Shown here in pieces: positions 13,578-27,827 of a stretch of DNA of 64,000 nucleotides. The notes under the pieces were generated by a model that saw only the letters and a program-made list of their open reading frames with translations, did no database searches and was not told the origin of the DNA. The position numbers and the translations under genes are program-made. The DNA comes from Theocolax elegans (lineage: Eukaryota > Arthropoda > Insecta > Hymenoptera > Cerocephalidae): positions 51,582,029 to 51,646,028 of the forward strand of contig CM047431.1 of NCBI GenBank assembly GCA_026168455.1. The letters are read 5' to 3'. Position 1 is the first letter of the stretch; each line of letters opens with the position of its first letter.

Positions 13578-16500
13578 ACGCCATTGCAAGTAAATCTAAC
13601 AAGATTAGGAAGAAAGTTAATACTCGAAATTTCTTTCAATTCCGATTTTTAATGCATTAATAATATTCGAAGGAAGGGTATCGATGTCTTCGTTTATCCA
13701 AGCAGCCCCTTAAGACCCCAGTGTCATTTATTTTCAAATTTTTATGATTTAAAAAATTATTTTTTATAACTCATTTTAAGTAGTAATTTTCTATATAGCA
13801 ATATCGAAGGGACGAACTCGAGAGAAAAAAAAATGCTGAAAATATAATTTCACTACTGTATATTGCAAAAGTATGTTTTATATCCTATGAATAAAAATCG
13901 TTTTTAAATATATTTGAATATAATCGAACCAGTTCGAAAGCTTTCAGCTCGTTCTGAAATTAAACTTTCACGTCGTTAAAAAATAAGAAAGAATCCAAAC
14001 CATTCACGCGGTAGAACGCAATAGTTAGCACGATTTTCCCAAATTCTTAAAATTCTGCCTATTAAACCTAAAGAAAACACAGTTTAGATTCGTTAATCTT
14101 ATTTCAACGAGTGTAATTGTTACATCTAGTTTCTGCTGTCTGACCAAAAAAAAGTGGTAAAACCGTTTGAGAAGCAGACAGAGAGCAAGAGAGAGAATGA
14201 AATAAACGTACGAACCAGCAGATCTTCATAGTCGCTAATTGCATAGAATGGCGCGTACAATTAGCACCAACGCTTACACTTACACGAGCATACACCAGTT
14301 TAAGCACAGTTGACTCTGTCTCGTTACGGAGACACAAAACGCGCCGACTTTCTCGCTCCTATTCAATTAGCCGTCTACCTTTATCAATCCTCTTGGTCGT
14401 TGATACTAAATATAATTTATTATTTTCAATAGAATTAATCGAATTAAACATTTCCTTATCGCATATAATTCGGTTAGCTAAAAATTGTAAGATAGTCATT
14501 GGATCGTAAAATTCGAATAATTATACTCCATTCTAATAAAATCTTTGTCGGTTATGTAAAAAAAAAGAATTTTATCAAAATTTACGTTACTTGGATTTTT
14601 ATTGGAATTTATGGTGACATTGCGTTGGAAAATTTTAACATCGTAACGCAGAATTATTTTAATTTTAGATGCTCCGAATAATCATTTAAAATAGTATATT
14701 TTATAATAATTTATGTCGTAAAACGTATATGCAATTATTGCGTATAATTTTTATACAATACAAACTAACTATAACTAGAGTAAACACATTCATTTCGTAT
14801 ATTACTTGTAAAAGTATATAATACACCGGAAGGATGAACATTGTTTACTTTGCTAAGTATATATGCAGTTTATGTTTGAATATACACGCGGAAATCTTAG
14901 ATATGCGACGTTAGCGTTTGAATACCTCGGAAAGTTTCGTAAAATTACGGGTAACAATAATTACACTAGTCTAAAAATGGTTTCCTCACTTTTGATTAAA
15001 TAATTTCGATGCAATTATTTGTTAAATTAATTTAAAACCTTAATATTTCTTTTCTGTATTCATCAGAAAAACATAATTTTGCTTTTAAGGAGATATGATA
15101 ACGAAATTACAGGGATCTACTTTTAAAAACCCAAAAATTTTCTGTAAATACGAAACTAAAAATCTGGAAAACTTCATACCTGACAGTTCAGTAGTATAGA
15201 AGAAGCTGACAGAGATTTTTTTGAAATAATTAATTTTAAATTATTTAAAAATTTATAACCGCTTTTCGTCGGTAATGATTAGGTGAAAAATTGATCCTTG
15301 CGGCTGCACGAAAATCTAGATCATTTAGTGATAAAAAATTAAAAAAAAAATCGTACATACTATTCAAAGCAAACAGAAGAGCGTTACAGAGATATTTTTT
15401 GGAAAAAGTCAACCCATTGTTAATTAAAAAATAAATAAGGATTCCGATTTTTTAGTGTCACATCTCATTAATCTAACAAATATGAAAGTAACAAATAAAA
15501 ATAATATACGGATTACGATTAATTATTTTTGGAACGCGATATCAAAGCAATGTATAGAAAAAAAATATGTTTATTAATTAAACGTTATTTATGTAAAAAC
15601 TTCACGTAATACTTTTATCGAGAAAAATTTATAATTTAAAAACATTAACACAAAGTGGGAAATAAAATTTCAATTAATTAAATGTCGATATCTTGAATTA
15701 CATAAAAATATAATAGTTGATGAATCTAACTTTGGATTCTATAAATACTTATATATTTTGAGTTTTATATAACGTAAAACATATATACACATATATTTTA
15801 ATTTCACGCTTGCTGAAACTTTCGACCGATTTTTTAATTCACTTTATATAACTCAGTATTGTTTTATTTATACAGTTCTTCGTATTTGTTAAATAAATAA
15901 AAAATTTAATAAATTTAAGAATGCGTATAAATAAAAAAATTACAAATTATTTCCCAAATGCTAATAAGCATTTCAAACAGTTTTTCCTTCCTTTAAGGTA
16001 GATATATTTTAATTCGTAATAGACGATAGCCTCTTCGTTGTATATAGGTGTATGAGTCAGAAGCGTGAAATCGAAAGCGATCTAGATTTCTTCCCAAGCC
16101 CGCGCCCATTTAAATTACCGTATATTGCCGTGTTGGTCACCGTTTCCCGTTCACTGCTCCAAAGTGTTCGTGACAGCGTGTGACTTTGGTGTTACACGTT
16201 GCAATCCAAGGTACGTTTGTCGGTATACAATGTACGTAGAGTCGTTGCTTCCGGCAATCCGCAACTCGAAATGTGCCCTATACGGATATAAATAAAAATG
16301 TAACTTGTACCTATCATGATAAATTTGCCAAATCTGCATATAACGAGAATCGCTACGTCGTGATTCAATAATTTTCGTCATTTTTTTTTCCTTTTCATCT
16401 GGTACATATGTATATAAATCTTAATAATTCAATGCGCCGCTAATATTGGATTGAAATTATAGGTATATCTAATTACGCAATCGAGTTAAATCGAGTCGTT

Positions 16501-17256
16501 GTTTCACGATACAGCGTTAAAAAATTAAAATTATTTAATCGCGTACAGGAAGTGATAGTGTCTGTGAAAGAAATATCGTTGTTTCAATACGCGACACAAG
16601 TAGGTTAAGCTTACAGGGAAGCTAATTACCTATCGAACTTTGTGCACGAAGCAGAAGAAAAAGTTCATACGCAGCTTTCTACATCTTTGTAACGTAGACG
16701 TAATTGGCACTACGTCAAAATAAAGTTTGACGCCGAGTACACCTTGAAGCTTTTCACTCTGCCGTTTAATGCATAAAAATTAAAGTTTGTTTTGAACTTT
16801 GACTCGGTAACTATTTTCTAGAGTGCAGAATATATATTGTTTTCGCGTTGCACTTTCTCGTACCGAGACTCGAATCGACGCGTATTTGCTTAGATGATTC
16901 GTTTGAAACGTTGTTATTTCGGTACACCGATGTTTATATACCGTTATTTTCCCAAAATATTTTTACTACCTTTTGCACATTTGATTTCTAGAAATTTATT
17001 AAACTTCGTAGAAATATTTACGTTACGCTTTTTTCGCGTGTTATTGTTCATTTATATTTTGCTTTTTTCTATGCACAGACTTTTGATTTTTTTTTAGGTT
17101 TTTTCATTTACGTATGATTTAAATGTTTCACCTATACATGAGTACACGTAGATATATATACATTTCTTGTAAAATTTAACTCACATTTTGAAAAGTTTTT
17201 CACCATTTTTCGGTATGGCTATTGTTTAAAAACCGCTGAATTACAAAGTATACATA

Positions 17257-17290
<34 letters not shown>

Positions 17291-18892
17291 AGATAGCTTA
17301 TTTGATATTTACGCATGAAAATATACAAGAAGTGATATAAAAAATGTAGGTCACGCTTATTCAATTACGCGAAAATAGAGTATTGGTTACAGTAAGACAA
17401 TTTTCAAGTGAGATAATAATTAATAAGCGATGATAAACATTTGACTGCATGAACCTTTTGCGGAATTCTCATTAAAGAAATCGTAACTTTTTGTTCACGA
17501 GATGCAGGTGTACATTTTTTTCTTGAGTATATACTTAATTGTCTATATTTAGCTATTGATAATTCTTTTAATGAAGTCGGCGACAAATTAAATAAAGTAT
17601 ATAGGTATATATATATATATATATATAGGATAAGCCATTAAGAGATTTTTCTTCACTTACGGTTAATTAATTGTTTTAATTAAAAAAATAAATTGAAAAA
17701 TAACGTTGATGATTTATGTCGTTATAAATATTACTCTTACCACACTATACTATTCCCATAATAACACTTGAATTAAAATGTCGTTGCGTTAACTATGGCT
17801 GACCAAACTTATAATTTTCTACTTGTACTCAAATAAATGTTTATCTAAGACAAACATAAATTACCTATCATATTGTTAGAAATGTTTAATAAATTTATCA
17901 ATTTCAATAATGTGAAATATTAAATATTGTGCCAAATATGATAATGTTATTTAAAAGTTTTTACACATCCTGGCAAATTAAATGCGATAAAAATTAATAT
18001 TTACATGCATAATTTTCAGTTATTTATATATTTATGTTAGAAAACTGTAAACATTCGTTCATTATTTAGTTAGTACGCTGTTTGCATATCAAAAATCTTT
18101 TTCAACAATTTTGAACATAACTGCAAACCATTGTGTGTCGAGTTTAATAATCCCCGATGACACGTATATTAGACCATTAAACTTGCACGAAAAATACATG
18201 AATTTTGTGTTTAAAAAGCTCTCATCTACCGTGCGTACAAATATCTCAAGCGAATTTTAAAATGGTTTCGGTATTACGACATAATTTGTCGAGTTATTTT
18301 CTTAATTACCAAATTACATTTTTATGAAGGCACACACACACATACATTAAAAACACTCAAACTGTTGCGAGAAATAGTCAAAAGTAATTTATAATTCATA
18401 CATTGTTATACTAAAAACGAAAAATTATGAGTTTAGCCTATTTCTGCAAAATGTACCATAAACTTTTATTGTATACTACAATATCCTATTTATTAATATT
18501 TTAAAAGTTTTGAAGTTTTTTTATATATCTTTCATTTTATAATTTCAATTCAGATTAATATTATAATATACAATTTAATTTCTAACTTAGGAATTACAAA
18601 TATTTTAAAACCACCACCCTAGTAGAAATTAAAAGGAGAAGGTACTTTTCTTTTATATTATAAAATTATATAAATTTCGGATAAACCGTTGAACACCTTA
18701 TTAAAATAACTGTTACTGTTACACGTATTATTGTAAAATGTATAACAACAACAACGACAAGTATTTAATTTAGAATAAGATTATACATATACATTGCAAC
18801 ATCATATCTTATTTTTTTAAATAATTCCAAACGTCCAAATATTTTTAATAATTGGCCGAATACCGCGTAAATAAAATAAACCGTATTTTATG

Positions 18893-18898
<6 letters not shown>
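13578..18898. other. AT-rich non-coding sequence
   Basis: Simple repeats and a word ccctagtagaaatt at about 18625 that resembles the CCCTGGTAGAA transposon terminus. No gene recognised. Confidence 0.55.
17260..17288. repeat. AT microsatellite
   Basis: About 14 AT units. Confidence 0.9.

Positions 18899-18948
<50 letters not shown>
18899..18948. repeat. Poly(A), 50 bases
   Basis: An uninterrupted run of 50 A, followed by gaaagtgagattttattg. It could be the tail of a retroposed sequence, but no 5' body or target duplication is evident; true length may be misassembled. Confidence 0.9.
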
Positions 18949-18950
<2 letters not shown>

Positions 18951-20018
18951 AAGTGAGATTTTATTGAAAAGAATTTATTCGCGCAGCAGCATCATTGTTT
19001 TATTAGTTCCTCACGGGGGCATGAAATAATTTTCTTCTCCACACACGTGTACAGACCATCAAGGTTCTCGAGTATGATCCCCGTGAGAATTTGCGGACCG
19101 TTTTCTACTTACGCATTTGGCACGAATAGAGCTTCTTTATAACCATATACTTTTCCTTCCTTCCGCATGCTGATTCCCTAGATTTTTCCGTAGAAATACC
19201 CATTTTTTCCCTCTTCTACCCGTTTACGCGATGTTACAATGCTACTGCTATATTATCCTTCTTATACGAGGTAATACCATTTTTTTATCCTCGCTCTCTG
19301 CAATATTTCCCTTAAATAAAATCAATGTTTTACGCACATACGTTGTCCGTACATACCAACGTGTTTAAATATTGCTTAAATCATCTGTATCTATTACACT
19401 TTTTTTAATGGGTTTTTCCAACTATTATATATACGCGTACCAATCGTTAGCGAAAAAATGTACTATCTTTTTTTTCTGTATCTTAAAATATCAAGACTCG
19501 TAATCGGTAATATCTCGTCTCCCCGAGGTTGAATCTAAAGAATCGCTCGAATCGAATCGCAATATGTTTATTTCGAGATAAACTCTCAAATATATATAAA
19601 AAGCGCAGAAATATTTATAAATTCAATTCGTATATTTAAAACTGAGAAAGATAAATTTTAATGCAAGAAAGTCGAACTAATTTTAATTTTACAACTTTAC
19701 CCAGATGTTTAATTAACATTTAAAAGGTACCATTATAATATTTTATTATCGCTTCTAGTTTTTATACCCGGTACGCGAATAAATTATCCTTCGGACTATA
19801 GCGTAAAAAATATACTATACTATATCGCAAACGGTAAATATAAAATACGCGTATACTCTTCTGCATACGCGTGCATAGATATAAAGCTATAAAAGCATGT
19901 ATATATATACATGCATACGTATACACATACACGTACACAACAGGCACACGCATGCAGGTTGTAGTTAATTTCATTTCCAGTTCTTACTGAGCTTTTAAAA
20001 AATTTCTTGGGAAAAAGG

Positions 20019-20049
20019 ATAATAATAATAATAATAATAATAATAATAT
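20019..20049. repeat. AAT trinucleotide repeat
   Basis: About ten aat units. Confidence 0.9.
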
Positions 20050-20675
20050 TATCCACGCAAACGTTATAATTTTACCGAACAAATATTGATAATATTATTG
20101 CGAATTTAGGTTTGCCCGTAATAAAATTATTTTCATTTGCTAAAGTAATCAAAACTTTACATTCGCTACTTAATGTTAGATAGCCTCGCGAGACTTTTAT
20201 GTTTAAACGAGGAACGATCGTTTTTTTTTTATTTTAATACCCATTTGATTTCAAAGTATACACGAAAGAGTATTACGTATATATATGTACACGAGTGTAT
20301 TTTTTTATCTGGAACACCGTCAACTAAAATCAAACGAAGATCATAATAATGATATTCGATAAAATGTATTTTTGTATCGTTTTCATTATGTTTTCTCGTC
20401 CAATGTCTCAATTTTCTTTAGATTATTTCCCTTTACTTTAATACGATCATTTGATCTTATTAGGTACATTGTATGCGATCGATATCAAATTGTAATGCAG
20501 AACGGTAATTTGTTAAAACGTTTCCTACTGCGCGTTCGCGTGAATGGAGAAAATTAAAGTAAATAACTACTTCTTATTATTACATATTTGATAGGAGATG
20601 CTGATTTTTATTTGGAATTTATTATTACGTATAGAATTTACATATCGGAGAACTTTTAATAACGATCGTTGGTAT

Positions 20676-20869
20676 TTAAAATTTGAAAAGACCTATATGC
20701 ACGTTAGATCGGTGGAGAATAACTGTATGGAACCGGGTTACGAAGGATAAACCGGGCGATGGAAATACTGGAGGTGCCGGTGCCGGGTAATCCGGTGATG
20801 GATAACCCGATGATGGAGCTAGTGGATATGGACTACCCGTATCTGGATACGGTGGTTTAAAGCAAAATT
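20676..20869 (-). CDS. Possible proline-rich exon (unassigned gene)
   Basis: One minus-strand frame is open for about 65 codons and encodes a strikingly periodic Pro/Tyr/Ser segment. Pieces are KPPYPDTGSPYPLAPSSGYP followed by SPDYPAPAPPVFPSPG, then F-V-T-R-F and a stop at 20676-20678. Fourteen of about 36 residues in the core are proline, and GC is well above the surrounding DNA. A plausible acceptor (cctgcag) precedes the frame at 20870-20871; the frame has an in-frame stop further upstream, so an exon would have to start near here. There is no ATG. Such segments occur in insect cuticle, chorion and other extracellular proteins, but I recognise no family. The opposite strand also has a shorter open frame beginning M-E-I-L-E-V-P-V-P, so a decayed minisatellite is the main alternative. 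Confidence 0.33.
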
Positions 20870-21644
20870 CTGCAGGAACTTGACTGTTGATGTGCCACCA
20901 CTACGAGTGCAGAGTTTCCGACTCGAATAAAAGAAACATTTATCGATTAAACCGCTTCACTCTATACGTACAGAGTAATAAAAATGTTAACGTTTCAAAT
21001 TAAAATACATTTTTATGGGAAGTTAAGCTTTACGACAATCAATGTTATCGAAACGATTACTATTTGCGACATTGGTATTATAATTAATTTATTAAACTTC
21101 GTTCATTTTAACAACAATATTCAATTATACATGAATTTTACGTGTGTATTTAATGTATTTGCGGCCCTGGTAGAAGTGAAAGTATTTAAAATAGTCTAGG
21201 AAATAGATAAATAAATAGGAAAACTAGGCAATAACTAGGTACCGTTGAAACGATTTTTTACACCGTGGATTTAATGGAATGCCCGTAGCCTTAAAATATG
21301 AAAAAGCAGTTGCTCGATTGGGTTATATACTAAAGTCGAATATTGCTAAATTCTATTGGTTTCTTACTAATACGTACATTTTTTTATTCATCTATGCGAA
21401 AGGTTTCCAAATTACTAAAATATACCGAAAGGTATCCAGTAGTTGATCGTGAACCAATTTCTGATCAGTATATTATTTCATTAAGGAGATGTGAACCCAT
21501 TAAAATAGAATCACTATTTATTTTTTCTTAAGCGAACAGTATACTTTATCGAAAAAAACGCTCTGTAACGGTGTTGTATTTACATTAAAGATAGTCTATC
21601 AATTTTTATGTGTAAATTATATAATATCGGTCTCTCCGAACTAA

Positions 21645-21896
21645 ATGCTTTATTTTAGATTAAAGCAGGCCTATCGTACTCTTTGTCCACTATGGCTGGT
21701 GGAATTTCCCAGAGTACGGCCTTTTAAAATAATTAAAGGCGTTTCGTCCTCGATCTCCAGCTTGGACTCCTCAGTAAGGAACTGGAGATCTTACCTTAGA
21801 CGCCTGTCGCAAGATGAACCGCGACGCCAGCTAGATGTTCTGCGGCTATATATATATAGAAAATCTATGAATTTTTTCAAATTTTTTTATCAATAA
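21645..21896 (+). other. Open frame with an internal hairpin, unrecognised
   Basis: An 83-codon open frame follows an acceptor-like ttattttag. Its second half (W-R-S-Y-L-R-R-L-S-Q-D-E-P-R-R-Q-L-D-V-L-R-L-Y) is protein-like. The DNA near 21738-21807 can fold: AGGCG and GATCTCCAG pair with CTGGAGATC and CGCCT around a ~20-nt loop, with an unpaired bulge on each side. The segment is GC-richer than its flanks. It may be an exon, a structured RNA or a transposon relic; the sequence does not decide. Confidence 0.2.
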
Positions 21897-23219
21897 ATCA
21901 ACGAGATTTTTGAGCAGCCGCGCAGCATTGTTTTTAGCATTATCTGTAAATTTTTTCAAATTTTTAATTCCATTAATTTTTAAAATTTTTGGGATTTTAG
22001 AGGTAGGTTCCTGTAATTTGGGTATCACATCGCCTTAAAATAATAAGATTTACGTAAACCTAAAGGTTGCTAAATACAATTTAAAGAGGTTAAACAATCA
22101 ATAATTGGTTAGTAGGCTAAACTACGAGTTGATTATATGTACCAAAAATTTACTGATCAGAAATTGGTACCTCCCGCTTTTTTTTCTTAGATTGTTGCTT
22201 ACTTTATAAATAGCAGTTATTTTATTTTTTCTGAGATGGCTAAAAGGAAGTTTAATACTTATACTTTGAATATGTGTCATACATATATATACAATTATTA
22301 GCCTTTTTAACATAAAATTATTGTACGCACGTATGGATTTCCCTTAATTGATCAACAATTGGGTATGTGAGGGTATTGAACGTTTGAAATGATTGTAATT
22401 CTTCTTTCAGAGCCTAGAACGAGACACTAATCTAACGTAGCAGAAAATGTCCGAAACTAATATATGTATTTCCAAAAATGATTAGCTGAATTTCATGAAT
22501 CTATATATAAATTCTATAAAATCAAAACTGACTTCATTTTTACTAATTGCAATGGAAACGACTTATTTACTAACTATTAATCATTTGGTTTTCTTTTGGA
22601 GGCATTATGAAATTTATGTTTATGTATATATATATAAAAGTCTGTATGCAGAGAGGCATTCATCCCTTCTATCCGCATAGTCGCATTGACCCAGACAGCA
22701 AACAATATATTCAACAGTTTGTTATCAATATATAAAAATAGTTGCATTTGCGCAAATTGCACGAACAAACATTGATACGGTATTGAGAAATTCCATTGGT
22801 AAAAGGATAGTAAAATTCTATAAACGAAATATATATTTTTATTGTTGTTATGCGCGTATAGAGATACATCGTACAACAGTTAATTTCAATCAAAACTGTT
22901 TTTTTTTGTTTAGACTCTATAAAAATACAATGAGTTTCTCATAAACCATGGAAAACACATTTACCTTACAATTCTTTATATCCCCAGCGAAAACGAACAA
23001 TCTCTCGTTATTCCTATGCTTTTCAATATCCAGCAACAAGAAACGTAAAACTCACTCCATATATATGTACGCATACACGCACACTGAGTTATCGAGTTAA
23101 CGCGTCAAAACACGCGGCATGTGCATAGACGTATTTATTTGTACGACAACAAAAAAAAAGAAAAAGATAAAAAAGAAAAAGAAGAAAGAAAATTGCAAAG
23201 AACGGTACAAAATAATAAA

Positions 23220-23400
23220 AAAGGAAAAAAAAAGCGAGCACCGGAAATGTAAGACGGAAGTCTGGCAATCGATGGCTCGGTTGGACGCCTTCGAAGCCAA
23301 CAACCGTATTCAGATTCAGTGGATGAGCAGCCATGCTCTACGAGCATCAGTCGAAGATGAGTGGCCACTAATGAACTTGCGCGCCCTGTAATCAGCTGAT
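23220..23400. other. Purine tract and GC-richer island
   Basis: An A/G-rich tract (23147-23232) precedes tggctcggttggacgccttc and gatgagcagccatgctctac. A + strand frame here (W-Q-S-M-A-R-L-D-A-F-E-A-N-N-R) is protein-like for about 45 codons before a stop, and the minus strand is open too. Exon or conserved non-coding element cannot be told apart. Confidence 0.22.
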
Positions 23401-25520
23401 CGGAGTTCGAACGTGTGTGTATATATATATCGAATCCTTTGGTGTATAGAGGCATTGATGATTTGCGGTTTCGCAAAATGTATTATATACGACGTACCAT
23501 TTGGGTTTTGCAATTGCTTCGACCTTTCTCAAGTACAGTTATTTTCAAAATTGCTATTTCTACTTTTACTTCGTAGATCGTCACTCGGTAAAGCTTATAA
23601 CATTTTAAATTAATGGACTTTACAATTAAGGTTTTTTTATTATTCGTCGCAAGAAGAAAAAAAAGGGTAAAATTTTTAATATTCACGAGTTACTATTTCC
23701 ATAAAAGAAGTAATAGAATTTCAGAATCGAAATATGTTGTTTTTTTTCGAGAATGATAAAATTTGTTACTGGCAAACATGACGACCTCAGTTAATGCAGT
23801 TAAAAAGCAAATGAATATAATTTTTGTCCAGAATTGCATATATAAAAATTAAGAACCAGATTGACAATTTTGACGATGCTGGACAGTAATTTTTTCTAAA
23901 CGGAGACTCTTTGAACATGTATTTTCTTTCACAATATTTACCAAGCTAGCACTACAATATTTATCCAAAATATTTAGATACGTTTTAAAAATAAATTTTT
24001 TCATCGAGCATAGTGTCAGATAATTTACAATGTAATATGTTGTGTAAATTAAGAGACAAGCACGATCGAAATATTTTGCTCAAAGAAAATAAATCAATTA
24101 AGACACAGGTATCAAAATGTCTCGTTCAAATAATCGAATCTTTGTAGAGCGAGTCTGTTGTTCGATTATAATGAATTCGTTTAAATATCGACATTTTCTA
24201 GTCTATGCGCCTTTCAGCGAAATCGGTTCATCAAATTTTTTTCCTTCTTTGCTTATCGATAATATTTACAGATTAATATTTATTAAAGAACAAAATGCCA
24301 AGAAAAATAATATAATGCATTATCTTTTAAAATAGGGATTATTATTTTATAAAGTACAAAGTATTAAAAAAAAATACAATAATTATCTTGTCAGTGTGTT
24401 AAAAATGTTAGAGTGTTATTTATATGAAACACGCAAAAGCTTTTATTATACTAATTTTTAATAGAATTTTATATAGTATTTTTATTTTTTCTGTCTGTGT
24501 AATATTTGTAAACGAAATTATTTGTAACAATGTATAGTTGTCAATCGGTAATAAATCAATCAATGGAGCATATTTAATAATTTAAAGGAATTGCACATAA
24601 ACTAATTTAAAAGTGTTGTACAAATAGTTTTCATTCGAGTTCTAGTTTATTTCGCGGAAAACCAGACAATAAGAAACAATACACAAAGAGTAATGAATAA
24701 TTTTTAATAACGAATGTCTATGATCTATAGCTTGAATCGTAAATCATACAAGTAACAGTAACAAATATTTCAATGATTATTCTATAATATTCCCGCGGTA
24801 ACATTTTTAACGAAATAACAGGTTGAAAGAAAAAATGAACGTTAGAACGCTAATTAATTTTAACGGAGTTCCACTGTAAATTGTGAAAAATGGCTCACTT
24901 GAAAATTCTAAACGTTACCCTCTACCTTCAAAGGTAAAGAAAATTACACGCTGACGAAAAATAACGAATAACCGTTTAATTTATTTTTCATAAATCATTC
25001 GTATATAAAAAAATCTATATTATTAAAATTTAAGATCCATCCTTAACCATTGAATCGACCTTTCTTTATAATCGGTGCAATACGATTTTATACGGATAAA
25101 GTTCCTATATATATAGATCATCAAATATGTTTAATTGTTCAAAATCGAGTAAACTATGTTGCGTTAAATCTAAGCCGATATTGGGAATATAATGACATTT
25201 GATCAATAGAATGAAATACCCAGAGATGTTTTGCGGTATGAATTTTCGCAGCATCGTCAGAATTTCGAAAGGTCGGAACAGGAAAATCCCATTTAGTTTA
25301 TCTCGGTTTATCTCGAGTAAAATCAGCAATAGATACTTCTTCCTTAAATTTCGTTAGGCAAAATTTATAGAAAAAGGTGACTCGATTAAATAAATGCTAA
25401 TTCGGTACATTAAATCAGTTAATTATACCATTACCCGGTATTCCGTTTGCTCTTGGTTTTCCCTTTCGATTATTCGGTACCGAATGTACAAGAGACTCTC
25501 GAAATTAGCATGCGTCTCGC

Positions 25521-25564
<44 letters not shown>

Positions 25565-26690
25565 ACAAGTGGCGATTCATTCGTTTGCTACAGAGATCCC
25601 AACGATCGCTGCGTGATAAATCCTTGGTTAGATGTATATATACCTGCAGCTCTGAGAAAGTCATTCGGTTATACACGTACTACTTCCTTCTGTCTTTTAA
25701 AATTACGTAACTACACGTATTCCCCCGGTCTCCCTCTCTTTCCTGTTTTAACGAACCAGAAACTCGAGTTGATTAGCTTGGAAACTAGGTTACAATTGTT
25801 ACACGAAGGGGACACCTGATTTAACCTTTTCAACCGATCGATCTTTGTTTTCTTCTACTATAGACAATCCTTCAGTTGAATTATATTCCAAGATGTAATG
25901 CGCTGTGTTGTTAACTCGGTGCACGCGAACAACCTCGATCGAACGTATCGTTAAATTCTTGAGAGCACACTCGAATAAAAATGGACAAGTTAATCAGCGT
26001 ATCTCTTATATAGACGCGTTAATTCAAAATGCGCGCCTTCAACAACGTTCGTCGTATTGTATACGCGCCATCGCAACAACAACAAAAAAACTAAAGAAAA
26101 AAACGATCCTTGACATTCACGTCTATCCGTTGGTCGTATAAATTTATGCAGAGTTACGTCGCCGTCGGGTTTGTAACATAAATTCTTTGTTTCACTTCCA
26201 AAACACAATGACCGCCTCCTCATCGCGCGTCTTGTGTATAGAGAAATTGGTTTACGTAAAAACAAAATTATGTCGTATTAATACCAATGAAAATCGTATG
26301 ACCGTGAAGATATTTACGGGTAAACGAGTACCGAACTATCGTAATTTAAATCGAGACTTGGAATTATATATTTAATAGCTTTCTTTCCTTTTATTAATAC
26401 GGGTTCACGCTCAACTCCACGCTGTTTATAAGAATGTATTTTTGTATAGTTAAAATAGACTCAGTGTATTACAATTTTAAATTGACCGTGCGAAACTTTG
26501 CATCGTTATTGTCAAATCAAACTATTTTCAATATTTTGCATATTAAACAACTTTCCTGTTTTCAAATGTTTCAAAATGTCGCTCTTAAATATTATACAAT
26601 ATTCATCAACGAACGATTTTTTTCTCAAAGCATAACACCATGTACAAATGAAATGTAATATATATTTGTAAAATTGAGTAATTATATGTA
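23401..26690. other. AT-rich non-coding sequence
   Basis: GA repeat at 25523. Frames in 25.4-26.4 kb are short or carried by the repeat. An inverted pair ttgtaaaattgagtaatt / aattactcaattttacaa lies just before the 26.7-kb element. Confidence 0.5.
25523..25561. repeat. GA microsatellite
   Basis: About 19 GA units; it props open two overlapping frames with Arg-Glu runs that are not taken as genes. Confidence 0.9.
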
Positions 26691-26717
26691 TATATTTAAA
26701 ATTACTCAATTTTACAA

Positions 26718-27827
26718 CCCGTGTAAAAAAAAAAGTATGGGGAACGTCTGGGAAAAGTCTGGCTTATAAAGTCTTGGCAAAGTCTAGCTGGTGAGACTAT
26801 CCCATACTTTTTGCCAGACTTAATATATTTTAATCAAACCAGACTTCTTCCGCACATTTTGCCAGACTTTATAATTATTTGAAAGTCTGGGATAAATAAG
26901 CCATACTTTCTCCCACACATTTTACTAGACTTTATAATGATTTTTAAAAGTCTGGGAGAATTCAACCAGACTTTCTCCCGAACATTTTGCCAGACTTTAT
27001 AATAATTTTTAAAAGTCTGGGATAATTTAACCAGACTTTCCCCAGACTTCCCCCTCGTCGAATCTTTGTCGCATTGCATCTTCAAACATAAAATTATATT
27101 ATTTCTAATTAATAGAAACAACAAATCCTCAACATGTTTTGAGCTATCGAACTCTCAAAACCACCAGATACTTATCTATCACATATAAAAAAGTCACTAA
27201 TGTTTTTCGTGTATCTCGCGACAACAAACTGAAGAATAGTTAGGTTACAATTATAAAAACACAATCATCAAATTGAAGTTGGTTTCATATCGTTTTGTAC
27301 CCTAACCATTTCATCAGTTTGTTGTCACGAGATACACGAAAAACATTAGTGACTTTTTATATGTGATAGATAGTATCTGGTGGTTCTAAGAGTTCGATAG
27401 CTCAAAACATCTCGAGGATTTATTGTTTTTATTAATTAGAAATAGTATAAATTTTATGTTTGAAGATGCAATGCGACAAAGATTCGACGAGGGGGAAGTC
27501 CGGGGGAAGTCTGGTTTAAATTATTCCAGACTTTTAAAAATTATTATAAAGTCTGGCAAAATGTGCGGGAGAAAGTCTGGTTGAATTCTCCCAGACTTTA
27601 AAAATAATTATAAGGTCTAGTAAATGTGGTGGGAGAAAGTATGGCTTATTTATCCCAGACTTTCAAAAATAATTATAAGTCTGGCAAAATGTGCGGGAGA
27701 AAGTCTGGTTGATTTAAAATATATTAAATCTGGCAAAAGTATGGGATAGTCTCACCAGCTAGACTTTGCCAAGACTTTATAATCCACACTTTTCCCAGAC
27801 GTTCCCCATACTTTTTTTTTACACGGG
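26718..27827. mobile_element. 1.1-kb fold-back element, CCCGTGTA...TACACGGG
   Basis: The two halves are near-complete reverse complements about a centre near 27270. Ends are CCCGTGTAAAAAAAA and TTTTTTTTACACGGG. Each arm holds about three ~67-bp tandem units containing TTTTGCCAGACTTTATAAT and AAGTCTGGGA, followed by a unique arm (agatacttatctatcacat) reaching a short loop. It has no transposase; the 96-codon minus-strand frame here is only a translation of the tandem units. No clear target duplication was found. A related element lies at 50988-51732. Confidence 0.75.

Noticed and set aside
25394..25819. 141-codon open frame
   Set aside because: No ATG at its start; it is held open by the GA microsatellite and overlaps other frames.
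26834..27124. 96-codon minus-strand frame with internal repeats
   Set aside because: It is a translation of the ~67-bp tandem units of the fold-back element.
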